From JBBRYB01 sp038238115 (GTDB lineage: Bacteria > Actinomycetota > Actinomycetes > Propionibacteriales > Nocardioidaceae): a stretch of 64,000 nucleotides of DNA. The notes beneath the pieces were generated by a model. The model did not search any database and had not been told where the DNA came from. It worked only from the letters and a program-made list of their open reading frames with translations. Shown one piece after another: positions 43,773 to 52,175 of this stretch. The stretch is from positions 45,384 to 109,383 of the forward strand of contig JBBRYB010000013.1 in the NCBI GenBank assembly GCA_038238115.1, in the 5' to 3' direction. Numbering within the stretch: position 1 is the stretch's first letter; each line of letters starts with the position of its first letter. A program made the translations under genes and the position numbers.

Positions 43773-44876
43773 CTAGCGAGGCGAGCGTGGCTTGCTCGAT
43801 GTGCCGACCGACGACGTCCAGTCGTCGGAGAAGTCGACTGACGAGTAGCGGCTCAGCTTGGAGAACTGGTGCTCGCTCGCGATGGTACGGATCGTGCCAC
43901 TGCGCGAGCGCATCACGAGGGAGTGCGTGGTGGCGCCGAAGTGGGCATATCGCACGCCGCGCAGCAGCTCTCCGTCGGTGATTCCGGTGGCGACGAAGAA
44001 GCAGTCGTCTCCGGTGACGAGGTCATCCGTCGACAAGACGGCCTGGAGGTCGTGCCCCGCGTCGAGGGCCCGTTGTTTCTCGTCGTCGTCGGTCGGCCAC
44101 AGCCGGCCCTGGATCACTCCACCGATCGCCTTCATGGCACACGCGGTGATGATGCCCTCCGGCGTGCCGCCCACACCGACCAGGAGGTCGACACCGGTGT
44201 CGGGCCGCGCCGCCATGATCGCACCGGCCACGTCGCCGTCGAGGATGAACTTGATCCGCGCACCGGTCTTGCGGATCTCGTCGACGAGCCTCTCGTGGCG
44301 CGGACGGTCCAGCACACAGACGGTGATGTCCTCCTTGCTGCTGCCCTTCGCCTTCGCCGTGCGGCGGATGTTCTCCGCCACCGGGAGCCGGATGTCGACA
44401 ACGTCGGCGGCTTCGGGTCCGGTCGCGAGCTTCTCCATGTAGAACACGGCCGACGGGTCGTACATCGCGCCTCGGGGCGCCACCGCCATGACCGCCACCG
44501 CATTCGACATGCCCTTCGCCGTCAGCGTCGTCCCGTCCACCGGGTCGACGGCCACGTCACACTGCGGCCCGGTGCCGTCGCCCACCTTCTCGCCGTTGAA
44601 GAGCATGGGCGCGTTGTCCTTCTCGCCCTCTCCGATGACGACGACGCCGTCCATGCCGACGGTGCCGATCAGCGCGCGCATCGCGTTGACCGCCACCCGG
44701 TCGGCACCCTCCTTGTCGCCGCGTCCCACCCAGCGGCCCGCGGCGATGGACGCGGCCTCGGTGACCCGGACGAGCTCGAGTGCGAGGTTGCGATCGGGGG
44801 CGTTGGCGGGGGTGGCGATCTCGTGGTCACCCTCGTATTCGTACTCGCTGGGCGGGTTGGGCTGTCCTGCAGTCAC
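43773..44876 (-). CDS. glpX: Class II fructose-1,6-bisphosphatase
   Basis: 367 aa from GTG 44876, with GAGGAG upstream; a longer frame to 45032 lacks this. Dephosphorylates fructose-1,6-bisphosphate in gluconeogenesis. The metal and substrate motifs are VVVIGEGEKDNAPMLFNGEK and DVAVDPVDGTTLTAKGMSNA. VGVGGTPEGIITACAMKAIG matches GlpX. This is the main or only FBPase in many actinobacteria. Confidence 0.95.
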   Translation of the reverse strand: MTAGQPNPPSEYEYEGDHEIATPANAPDRNLALELVRVTEAASIAAGRWVGRGDKEGADRVAVNAMRALIGTVGMDGVVVIGEGEKDNAPMLFNGEKVGDGTGPQCDVAVDPVDGTTLTAKGMSNAVAVMAVAPRGAMYDPSAVFYMEKLATGPEAADVVDIRLPVAENIRRTAKAKGSSKEDITVCVLDRPRHERLVDEIRKTGARIKFILDGDVAGAIMAARPDTGVDLLVGVGGTPEGIITACAMKAIGGVIQGRLWPTDDDEKQRALDAGHDLQAVLSTDDLVTGDDCFFVATGITDGELLRGVRYAHFGATTHSLVMRSRSGTIRTIASEHQFSKLSRYSSVDFSDDWTSSVGTSSKPRSPR

Positions 44877-44986
44877 GGCGGAGCTCCTCGAGGTGGGCTT
44901 GTCCCGATGGTAACGAATCCGGCGTCGACCCGAGTACGTCGTCGGATGCGCTCGGCCCCCGGCCAGGTCGCCAGGGGGCACCAAAG

Positions 44987-46033
44987 TCACGCCGGATAGA
45001 CGGACACCTCGGTGGCCTTGACAGACGCCCACACGCGGCTTCCGGGGAGCAGCCCGAGGGTCGCTGTCGCGGCTGGGGTGATGTCGGCGAGAAGTGGCAT
45101 GTCGGCGTCGATCAGCACCCGCAGGGCATCACCATGGGGGGCGATCGAGGTGACAGTTCCCGACCAGACGTTGCGCGGGCTGCCGTCGGGCCGCCCGGCG
45201 TATAAGCTCACCGCCGACGGGGGGAACGCGGCAAAGGCTGGGCCGTTGAGCTGCTCCGCCGCGATGATCGACGCCCGACCCGGGACGGACACCACCCCGT
45301 CGACGGCATCGCCGCGGAGCAGGTTGAGGCCCACGAGGGCCGCCACGTGCTGAGTGCGCGGACGCGAGGCGACGTCGGCCGGTGTGCCGGACTGGACGAT
45401 TTCGCCGGCGTCGAGCACCACCAGCCGGTCGGCCAGCAGCATGGCGTCCAACGCGGTGTGGGTGACGATGATGCTGACCCCGTCGAACTCGCTGAGGTGA
45501 CGCCGCAGCTGCGTCCTCAGGGTCATGGCCCCGCTGGCGTCAAGAGCCGCTGTGGGCTCGTCGAGCAGCAGCATCGCCGGCTCGCTGGCGAGCGCGCGGG
45601 CAATCGCCACGCGCTGTGCCTGGCCACCTGACAGTTCACGCGGTCGACGGTCGGCGAAGTCACCGACGTCGAGGCGCTCCAGCCAGTCCCGTGCCCGTGC
45701 CCGAGCCGTGCGACGTCTGACCCCCCTGGCTCGAGGGCCGAACGCCACGTTGTCGAGGGCACTGAGATGGGGAAAGAGCAGATGATCTTGGAAGACGAAG
45801 CCGACGTCGCGCTGATGGGGTGGGATGTGTACCCCCTCGGCGGCGAGGATGTGTGAATCGAGACTGATCTCGCCGCTAGAGATCCGGGCCAGGCCGGCCA
45901 GCGCGCGCAGCGTGGTCGACTTGCCGGCACCGTTGGGCCCGATCAGTCCGATGACCCGCCCTGGTTCGACGTCGAGGTCGATGGTTGTGGAGTGCTCCGG
46001 GCGTCGTACGACGAACGAGGCGAGCAGGCTCAC
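44987..46033 (-). CDS. modC: Molybdate ABC transporter ATPase with TOBE domain
   Basis: 348 aa from GTG 46033, overlapping the modB stop. Walker A LIGPNGAGKSTTLRALAGLA (about 30-49), Q-loop GFVFQDHLLFPHLSALDNVA, signature ELSGGQAQRVAIARALAS, Walker B AMLLLDEPTAALD. A C-terminal Mop/TOBE domain (about 285-348, SGTVTSIAPHGDALRVLIDA) binds molybdate and may gate transport. Last gene of the mod operon. Confidence 0.93.
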   Translation of the reverse strand: MSLLASFVVRRPEHSTTIDLDVEPGRVIGLIGPNGAGKSTTLRALAGLARISSGEISLDSHILAAEGVHIPPHQRDVGFVFQDHLLFPHLSALDNVAFGPRARGVRRRTARARARDWLERLDVGDFADRRPRELSGGQAQRVAIARALASEPAMLLLDEPTAALDASGAMTLRTQLRRHLSEFDGVSIIVTHTALDAMLLADRLVVLDAGEIVQSGTPADVASRPRTQHVAALVGLNLLRGDAVDGVVSVPGRASIIAAEQLNGPAFAAFPPSAVSLYAGRPDGSPRNVWSGTVTSIAPHGDALRVLIDADMPLLADITPAATATLGLLPGSRVWASVKATEVSVYPA

Positions 46034-46845
46034 GCGGAGACCCCGGAGAGCCAGCGCTCTCGCAGCAGCGCGAGCACCACGAGCGACACGACGATGAGCA
46101 CCAGGCTCAGGGCGATCGCGGCGTCGATGTTGGACTGGAGCGCCAGGTAGACCTCGGTCGGCATGGTTCGGGTCGTGCCCGGGAAGTTGCCCGCGAACGT
46201 GATCGTGGCGCCGAACTCTCCCAAGGCCCGGGCCCATGACAAGACCGCCCCGGACACGATCCCTGGCAGCGCCAGCGGAACCGTCACCCGGCTGAACGTG
46301 AGCCACCGCGACGCCCCGAGGGTGGCGGCCGCGTCGTCATAGCGCTCATCGGAGGCTCGGAACGCTCCCTCGACGCTGATCACAAGAAACGGTAGCGCCA
46401 CGAACGTCTGCGCGAGTACGACGGCCGTCGTGGTGAAGGGGAACGAGAGCCCGAACCAGGCGAGGAGGTACTGGCCCACGATGCCCCTGCGGCCGAGCGC
46501 CAACAGCAACGCAACGCCACCCACGACCGGAGGAAGAACCAGGGGGAGGGTTACGAGCGCGCGCACGAGGCTCCGACCGCGAAACGCGGTGCGCGCGAGC
46601 AGCCAGGCCAGTGGCACCCCGAAGGTCAGGCACGCCAGTGTCGAGATCGAGGTGGTGACGAGGCTGAGCCTCAACGCCACCCGAGCCTCGCCGGAGGACA
46701 GCTCGTCGACCAGACTCGCCCACGGTGCACGCACGACGACGGCGATCACGGGGAGGACGAGGAAGGTGAGAGCGACCCCGGCCGGAAGCGTGAGACCAAG
46801 CGGCGCCCGACCGCGTGTTGGTCCCGACGTCTGGCCTACGGTCAC
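46030..46845 (-). CDS. modB: Molybdate ABC transporter permease
   Basis: 271 aa, about six transmembrane helices. The EAA loop reads ASDERYDDAAATLGASRWLT, then FSRVTVPLALPGIVSGAVLS, and ARALGEFGATITFAGNFPGT is the ModB/CysT hallmark. It forms the membrane pore with ModC. Its start overlaps the modA stop, and its stop overlaps modC, so the cassette is translationally coupled. Confidence 0.93.
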   Translation of the reverse strand: MTVGQTSGPTRGRAPLGLTLPAGVALTFLVLPVIAVVVRAPWASLVDELSSGEARVALRLSLVTTSISTLACLTFGVPLAWLLARTAFRGRSLVRALVTLPLVLPPVVGGVALLLALGRRGIVGQYLLAWFGLSFPFTTTAVVLAQTFVALPFLVISVEGAFRASDERYDDAAATLGASRWLTFSRVTVPLALPGIVSGAVLSWARALGEFGATITFAGNFPGTTRTMPTEVYLALQSNIDAAIALSLVLIVVSLVVLALLRERWLSGVSA

Positions 46846-47618
46846 GGAGGACCGAAGCCGGCCTGATTCAGGACTTGTTGACCGGCCTGCGAGTTGACCA
46901 GGTCTATCCAGTCACCGGCGAGAGCGGGCCCCGGCGCGTCCTTCACGGCGGCGATGTAGTAGGGGGTGACGACATTGACGTCGGTGGGGATGTCGATCGT
47001 CATGACCTGGTCGCCCGCCGCCTGCGCATCGCTTACGTACACGAGACCGGCGTCAGCCTCGCCCAGGGTCACCTTGGACAACACCGCGGTGACCTTGTCC
47101 TCGAGAGAAACCGGCTTGGCGGTCACGCCCGCGTTCTTGAAGATCTCGGCGGCCACCGAACCGCACGGCACGGACGGGTCGCAGAGCACGAAGTCAGTAC
47201 CGTCGAGGTCGTCCAGGGTCTTGATGCCGGCCGGGTTGTCCGGCGGGGTCACGATCGCCATGGTGTTGGACGCGAAAGACACGGGCTTGGCGGCGTTGTC
47301 ACCGTCGTCGACGATGATCTGCATGCTCGACTGGTCGGCGGTGGCGAGCACATCCGCCGGAGCCCCCTGTGTGATCTGCGTCGCCAGTGCAGTGCTCGAG
47401 TCGAGTGACACCTGCACGTTGACGCCAGGGTGATCAGCCTCGAATGTCTTCTCCAGCTCTCCGAACGTCCCCGTCAGCGACGAGGCGGCGAAGACGGTCA
47501 ACGTGGTCGACGAGCCGGCACCGCTGCTCTCATTGCTTCCGCCTCCGCAACCCGCGGCGGCTAGCAGCGTCGTCGCGACGAGGACGCAAGGAGCGGTGCG
47601 CCTGAGCCGGGCCATCAT
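46842..47618 (-). CDS. modA: Molybdate-binding lipoprotein
   Basis: 258 aa from ATG 47618, overlapping the stop of the HTH-TOBE gene. The signal peptide ends in a lipobox LLAAAGC, with C24 as the lipidated residue. The mature protein has the ModA ligand motifs TLTVFAASSLTGTFGELEKT, STALATQITQGAPADVLATA and ADAGLVYVSDAQAAGDQVMT. It is the extracellular molybdate or tungstate receptor of the importer. The cofactor enzymes at 2.6 and 10-13 kb are plausible consumers. Confidence 0.93.
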   Translation of the reverse strand: MMARLRRTAPCVLVATTLLAAAGCGGGSNESSGAGSSTTLTVFAASSLTGTFGELEKTFEADHPGVNVQVSLDSSTALATQITQGAPADVLATADQSSMQIIVDDGDNAAKPVSFASNTMAIVTPPDNPAGIKTLDDLDGTDFVLCDPSVPCGSVAAEIFKNAGVTAKPVSLEDKVTAVLSKVTLGEADAGLVYVSDAQAAGDQVMTIDIPTDVNVVTPYYIAAVKDAPGPALAGDWIDLVNSQAGQQVLNQAGFGPP

Positions 47619-48019
47619 GACGGGACCTCGACGACGACGTTCGTGGCCTTGATGGACGCCACCGCGACGACACCGGGGTCGAGCCCGAGCGAATCGGCCG
47701 CCTCGCGACTCATCAGGGACACGACGCGGTAGGGACCGCAGCACATCTCCACCTTGGCCATCACAGAGTCGCGGGTGACGTCGGTGACGATGCCGCGCAG
47801 GTGGTTACGGGCGCTGACTCGGTGTGAAGCGACCTGAGAGCCATCGCTCGGGATGTCGGCGAGTTCTCGGGCGAGACGGGCGAGAGCCACCCCTTCGATG
47901 CCGGCGTGGTCGTCCGTGGTTCGTGCGGCAGGGAAGCGGCCGGAGTCCGCCCATCGGCGAATGGTGTCGTCGCTGACACCGAGCAAGCCGGCGGCGTCCG
48001 CAAGTCTGTAGGTAGTCAC
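47615..48019 (-). CDS. HTH-TOBE molybdate-responsive regulator/binding protein
   Basis: 134 aa from GTG 48019. An N-terminal excisionase/MerR-like helix-turn-helix (about 1-60, YRLADAAGLLGVSDDTIRRW) is joined to one TOBE/Mop molybdate-binding domain (about 68-134, SARNHLRGIVTDVTRDSVMA). It is first in the mod operon and overlaps modA by 4 bp. By analogy to ModE, it could sense molybdate and repress the operon; this smaller architecture differs from ModE. TATGCT lies exactly 6 bp before the GTG. Confidence 0.85.
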   Translation of the reverse strand: MTTYRLADAAGLLGVSDDTIRRWADSGRFPAARTTDDHAGIEGVALARLARELADIPSDGSQVASHRVSARNHLRGIVTDVTRDSVMAKVEMCCGPYRVVSLMSREAADSLGLDPGVVAVASIKATNVVVEVPS

Positions 48020-48031
48020 AGCACAAGCATA
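48020..48031 (-). promoter_or_regulatory. Leaderless-type -10 element of the mod operon
   Basis: TATGCT (48031-48026 on the minus strand) is followed by exactly 6 bp and the GTG start at 48019 of the HTH-TOBE gene. Confidence 0.55.
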
Positions 48032-48140
48032 TCCGCAGCCGCGTCAGCGCGCACGAGCGAAGTTCTCCGCAACTGCGGTAGGACAGGGCGTCTCCGGGGG
48101 TGGCGCGTCCCCCACGGCGGCTCAGCGCGACAATGGCCAC

Positions 48141-48677
48141 GTGAGCGAAACCCGGAGCGGCAACCGGTCCAGCCTCGGCGGGCTGGTGGGCTCGCTGCTG
48201 ATGGTGCTGCTCCTGATCTGCTTCGTCTGGGGCTTGTCGCGGTTCCAGCATCGAGACACCCCTACTCCCGCGACGACCGTCGACTACTCCGCCGCACTGG
48301 CCACCGCTCGTGCCGGGGCGCCGTTCGCCGTACTGGCTCCAGCGCCCGCGCCGTCCGGGTGGCGCGCGACGAGCGTCAAGTGGACGGGAGCCGGGCCTGA
48401 TGTGTCCTGGCATCTCGGCTTCTTGACGAGCGACGGCGCGTACGTCGGGCTCGACCAGGGCAATGCCCTGCCGAGAGACTTTGTGGCCGCGCACACTCCC
48501 GCGGACCAGCCAGGCCCGCCGGTACGGGTCAACGGCCTCAGGTGGGACACCTTGTCGTCGTCCGACGGGGGCGAACACGCCCTGGTACGCGAGGGTGCCG
48601 GTGTCACGACAGTCGTCACCGGCACCGTGTCGGAGGATGAGCTGGTCGGCTACGTCGAGACGCTGACCGCCCGGTAG
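48141..48677 (+). CDS. DUF4245 membrane-anchored protein
   Basis: 178 aa from GTG 48141. One N-terminal transmembrane helix (GGLVGSLLMVLLLICFVWGL) is followed by an extracellular DUF4245 domain with FAVLAPAPAPSGWRATSVKW and SWHLGFLTSDGAYVGLDQGN. The family is actinobacterial and of unknown function; it recurs near xseAB and glpX in these genomes. GACAAT lies 6 bp before the start. Convergent with xseB. Confidence 0.85.
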   Translation: MSETRSGNRSSLGGLVGSLLMVLLLICFVWGLSRFQHRDTPTPATTVDYSAALATARAGAPFAVLAPAPAPSGWRATSVKWTGAGPDVSWHLGFLTSDGAYVGLDQGNALPRDFVAAHTPADQPGPPVRVNGLRWDTLSSSDGGEHALVREGAGVTTVVTGTVSEDELVGYVETLTAR

Positions 48678-48720
48678 CGGGCGGTCCGGTGAGCGACCGG
48701 CTCGTGCGGGGGTCGACCGG

Positions 48721-48963
48721 TCAGGACGTCGACCGGTCGGCAGGCGGATCGTCACCACGTCCTGCGTCATCCGGTCGAGACGCGATAACTGCATCGAGGC
48801 GGGCCCGGGCGCCGTCCAGCCAGCGCTGACACACCTGCGCGAGCTCCTCGCCGCGCTCCCACAGGGCGATCGACTCCTCCAGCGACGTCCCGCCGGTCTC
48901 CAACCGCTGCACCACGGAGATCAGCTCGTCGCGGGCGTCTTCGTAGCTGGGTGTGTCGGTCAT
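48721..48963 (-). CDS. xseB: Exodeoxyribonuclease VII small subunit
   Basis: 80 aa from ATG 48963. All-helical subunit of the exonuclease VII complex that binds XseA. The core SYEDARDELISVVQRLETGG, then TSLEESIALWERGEELAQVC and RARLDAV, is complete. The last 15 residues are a charged tail. The xseA stop lies 31 bp upstream, so the two form an operon. Confidence 0.93.
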   Translation of the reverse strand: MTDTPSYEDARDELISVVQRLETGGTSLEESIALWERGEELAQVCQRWLDGARARLDAVIASRPDDAGRGDDPPADRSTS

Positions 48964-48994
48964 GGCAGTCCTGAGGGCAGGCGGGAGGGATCGG

Positions 48995-50296
48995 TCACGG
49001 ATTGGCGCTGGCTGCGTCACTCATCGGACCGGGTCCGGGTGGGCTTGGGCTGTCCGGCGGCTCGGGATCCGAAGCGGTGCCTCTCGTCGAGGAGGCGACG
49101 GTGGCGCTGACGCGTCCGCGTGCGAGTCTGGCCTCGACCACGTCGCCCGGACCGACTTGGCCGGCATCGGTGACGAGGCTGCCGGTTGCAGTCTGCAGGA
49201 CCGCGTACCCGCGCTCGAGCGTGGCGAGCGGTGAGGATGCGCGGACCCGGGCCAGCCGGTGCCGGAGGTCGTCCTCGGCACGGGCCAGCTGGTGGTCGAG
49301 GTTGCGGCGTGAGCGGTCGACCAGCCCGGCGATGACCACGTCGAGTTGGTCGAACGTGTGGTGCGGCCGAGCCAATACCGGTCGCGCCCGAGCCGCGGCG
49401 AGCCCTCGCTGCTCGCGATCGAGAGCGAGCGAGACGACGTAGCGACCGCGGTCACGAAGCGCCACGACCTTGGTGACTTCGTCGCGCATGTCGGGAACGA
49501 TCCGTTTGGCTGCGTCGGTGGGCGTGGAGGCCCGCAGGTCGGCGACCAGGTCGAGAAGCGGTTGGTCCTCCTCGTGCCCGATAGCGCTGACGACGGGTGT
49601 TCGGCAGGCGACGACGGCCCGGATCAGGCCCTCGTCGGAGAACGGCAGCAGGTCCTCGAGAGCGCCGCCTCCGCGGGCGATGACGATGACGTCGACGTCG
49701 CTGTCCCTGTCGAGCACGCTGAGCGCCTCGATCACCTGGCGGGCGGCGTCGTGTCCCTGGACAGTGGCGTGCTCCACCCGGAAGGCCACACCGGGCCAGC
49801 GGCGCGTCGCGTTGTCGATCATGTCACGCGCGGCAGCCGAGTCGCGGCCCGTGATCAGGCCGATGCGGCGGGGCAGGAACGGCAGCCGGCGCTTGCGGGC
49901 GGACTCGAACAGTCCTTCGGCAGCGAGCAGCTGACGGCGCTGCTCGATCCGCGCCAGAAGTTCACCGACCCCGATCGGGCGGATTTGCGTGGCCACGAGC
50001 GACAGCGAGCCGCGCGGGACGTAGTACTGGAAACGTGCGAACACCACGACGCGCGCCCCCTCGGTGACGGGAATGGCCATCGCATCGAAGACCGGCCTCG
50101 CGCAGGTCACCTGAACCGAGACCTCGGCGAGTGGGTCGCGCAGCGTCAAGAAGACGGTCGACGTCTGCGGCCGCCGGGTCAGCTGGGCGATCTGGCCCTC
50201 GACCCAGATCGGGCCGAGCCGGCTGATGTAGCCGGTCAGGGCGTTGGCGATCACCCGGACCGGGGCCGGGTGGTCCTCACTGGTGTCGATGGCCAC
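48995..50296 (-). CDS. xseA: Exodeoxyribonuclease VII large subunit
   Basis: 433 aa from GTG 50296. N-terminal OB-fold (about 10-105, NALTGYISRLGPIWVEGQIA) binds single-stranded DNA. The catalytic region holds IGLITGRDSAAARDMIDNAT, DVDVIVIARGGGALEDLLPF and RTPVVSAIGHEEDQPLLDLV. A long helical region (about 280-370) mediates XseB binding. The C-terminus carries a Pro/Ser-rich tail. TACTCT 6 bp upstream supports GTG 50296 over longer frames that would enter ispH. Confidence 0.94.
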   Translation of the reverse strand: MAIDTSEDHPAPVRVIANALTGYISRLGPIWVEGQIAQLTRRPQTSTVFLTLRDPLAEVSVQVTCARPVFDAMAIPVTEGARVVVFARFQYYVPRGSLSLVATQIRPIGVGELLARIEQRRQLLAAEGLFESARKRRLPFLPRRIGLITGRDSAAARDMIDNATRRWPGVAFRVEHATVQGHDAARQVIEALSVLDRDSDVDVIVIARGGGALEDLLPFSDEGLIRAVVACRTPVVSAIGHEEDQPLLDLVADLRASTPTDAAKRIVPDMRDEVTKVVALRDRGRYVVSLALDREQRGLAAARARPVLARPHHTFDQLDVVIAGLVDRSRRNLDHQLARAEDDLRHRLARVRASSPLATLERGYAVLQTATGSLVTDAGQVGPGDVVEARLARGRVSATVASSTRGTASDPEPPDSPSPPGPGPMSDAASANP

Positions 50297-50337
50297 GACA
50301 TGAGAGTAGTGGTGAGGACCGACACTACGATGGACCC
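50297..50337. promoter_or_regulatory. Divergent overlapping leaderless promoters of xseA and ispH
   Basis: Only 41 bp separate the two start codons. The minus strand has TACTCT (50308-50303) 6 bp before xseA GTG; the plus strand has TACGAT (50326-50331) 6 bp before ispH ATG. The two -10 hexamers are 17 bp apart, so each -35 region must overlap the opposite -10, and only one polymerase can bind at a time. Confidence 0.6.
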
Positions 50338-51342
50338 ATGCCTGGCTCTGACTCCGCCGTGACCGACCTGGGGATGCCCACGATCGCGGACCGCTCGGTG
50401 CTGCTCGCGGCACCGCGTGGCTACTGTGCAGGCGTCGACCGGGCAGTGATCACGGTCGAGAAGGCTCTCGACCTCTACGGTGCGCCGGTCTACGTGCGCA
50501 AGCAGATCGTCCACAACAAGCACGTCGTGCACAGTCTGGAAGCGCGAGGTGCCATCTTCGTGGAGGAGCTCGGCGAGGTCCCCGAGGGGTCCACCGTCGT
50601 GTTCTCCGCGCATGGCGTGTCGCCGACGGTGCACGAACAGGCTGCGGAGCGCCGGCTCAAGACGATCGACGCCACCTGCCCGCTGGTGACCAAGGTGCAC
50701 CACGAGGCACGCCGCTTCGCTGCCGACGACTACGACATCTTGCTGATCGGCCACGAAGGTCACGAAGAGGTCGAGGGTACGGCGGGCGAGGCGCCACACC
50801 GGGTCACGCTCGTGCAGAGTCCGGACCAGGTGGCCGACCTGGAGGTGCGCGACCCCAACAAGGTCGCGTGGCTGTCCCAGACCACGCTGTCGGTCGACGA
50901 GACGATGGAGACGGTCGAGCGAATCCGCGAGCAGTTCCCCAACCTGCTCGACCCGCCGTCCGACGACATCTGCTACGCCACCCAGAACCGGCAGCAGGCG
51001 GTCAAGGTGATCGCCGACGGTGTCGACTTGGTGCTCGTGGTCGGCTCAGGAAACTCCAGCAACTCCGTGCGCCTGGTCGAGGTCGCGCTGGAGGGAGGTG
51101 CGTCGGCCGCCCATCTTGTCGACGACGCGTCGGAGATCGACGAGGCGTGGCTGGAGGGCGTGACGTCGCTCGGGGTGACGTCAGGAGCATCAGTGCCCGA
51201 GAGCCTCGTCGAGGGAGTGCTCGACTTCCTCACCGCGCGGGGCTACCCGATCGCGAGAGCCGTGCCCACCGCGGAGGAGTCGTTGATCTTCGCGCTGCCG
51301 CCGGAGCTGCGCCGTGACCTGAAGGCGGCCGGTCGCACCTGA
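50338..51342 (+). CDS. ispH: 4-hydroxy-3-methylbut-2-enyl diphosphate reductase
   Basis: 334 aa. Last step of the MEP pathway, giving IPP and DMAPP. The three cysteines that bind the catalytic Fe-S cluster are C30 (APRGYCAGVDRA), C114 (DATCPLVTKVH) and C212 (DDICYATQNRQQ). HGVSP and VGSGNSSNSVRLVEVA are conserved substrate contacts. ATG 50338 follows TACGAT by 6 bp. It feeds polyprenyl synthesis such as UppS at 31 kb. Confidence 0.96.
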   Translation: MPGSDSAVTDLGMPTIADRSVLLAAPRGYCAGVDRAVITVEKALDLYGAPVYVRKQIVHNKHVVHSLEARGAIFVEELGEVPEGSTVVFSAHGVSPTVHEQAAERRLKTIDATCPLVTKVHHEARRFAADDYDILLIGHEGHEEVEGTAGEAPHRVTLVQSPDQVADLEVRDPNKVAWLSQTTLSVDETMETVERIREQFPNLLDPPSDDICYATQNRQQAVKVIADGVDLVLVVGSGNSSNSVRLVEVALEGGASAAHLVDDASEIDEAWLEGVTSLGVTSGASVPESLVEGVLDFLTARGYPIARAVPTAEESLIFALPPELRRDLKAAGRT

Positions 51343-51390
51343 GTCGGCGCAATTGCGGCTCCGGTCCACGCCAGCCGCCGTGGAAGTGCC

Positions 51391-51996
51391 TTAGTCGTAC
51401 TGGCGGGCGACGCTGACGCGTCCGCCCACGGTGACGAGCGCGACCGCGTACCCGGCGACGAGAGCCACGGCGTGTTGAGCCAGCCCGGTCATGACGACCT
51501 TGCTGAAGCCGCCCACGACCGAGAACGTCACCGGCGACGTCACGGCGATGACCCCGATGACCGCGCCGAAGACAAGCGGCGGCAGCACACCGGTGGTGAA
51601 CAGGTCACGGCGGCGAACGCCCATTGCTGCGACCAGGCAGACGACGATGAAGCACAGGTCAAAGAACATCGAGAGCCTGCCGGTAAGGGCCAGGTCGAGG
51701 CCAGCGCTTCCCCCGGCCGCCGTGAGCGAGACGAGGATGACACCGCGACCAGGCATGCCTGCGGCAATGGCCTCCTGACCCGCGTCGTCGTCGTCGTCGA
51801 GAGCGTCGAGGGCGTCGATGTCGCCGTCCGCCCGTGAGTGGAGCGGGTGTGAGACTGGGCCCCCATCGCGGTCGTCGCCCTGGTGCGGGAACACTGGGGA
51901 ATAGGCAGGCGGCAGCGGGTCCTGGACGAGCAGGTCGTAGTCCGATCCCTCGTGGTCGCCTCGGGACTGCGGCGACCCGGCCGGTGACGTGGCCAT
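51391..51996 (-). CDS. DUF6542 membrane protein
   Basis: 201 aa from ATG 51996, with AGGAGGAGG upstream. The first 75 residues are hydrophilic and acidic (ADGDIDALDALDDDDDAG). Four hydrophobic helices follow (GVILVSLTAAGGSAGLDLAL, FFDLCFIVVCLVAAMGV, GVLPPLVFGAVIGVIAVTSP, HAVALVAGYAVALVTVGG). The family sits beside ispH and xseA in many actinobacteria; function unknown. Convergent with ispH. Confidence 0.82.
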   Translation of the reverse strand: MATSPAGSPQSRGDHEGSDYDLLVQDPLPPAYSPVFPHQGDDRDGGPVSHPLHSRADGDIDALDALDDDDDAGQEAIAAGMPGRGVILVSLTAAGGSAGLDLALTGRLSMFFDLCFIVVCLVAAMGVRRRDLFTTGVLPPLVFGAVIGVIAVTSPVTFSVVGGFSKVVMTGLAQHAVALVAGYAVALVTVGGRVSVARQYD

Positions 51997-52175
51997 CGTG
52001 CCTCCTCCTGCGAGGTCGTCTCGCTCTGCTCCTCGTAGGTTATGAGTGATGTGCGCAGGGTGACGTGCTGACACGCCGCACCAGCCGCGACAAGGAGCCG
52101 TTCAAGACGCGAGGACGGCTGTGGGTCTCGGCGGAAGGTTGTGTGGGCTGGCGCCGGTGTCGCTGCTGCCTCCGC

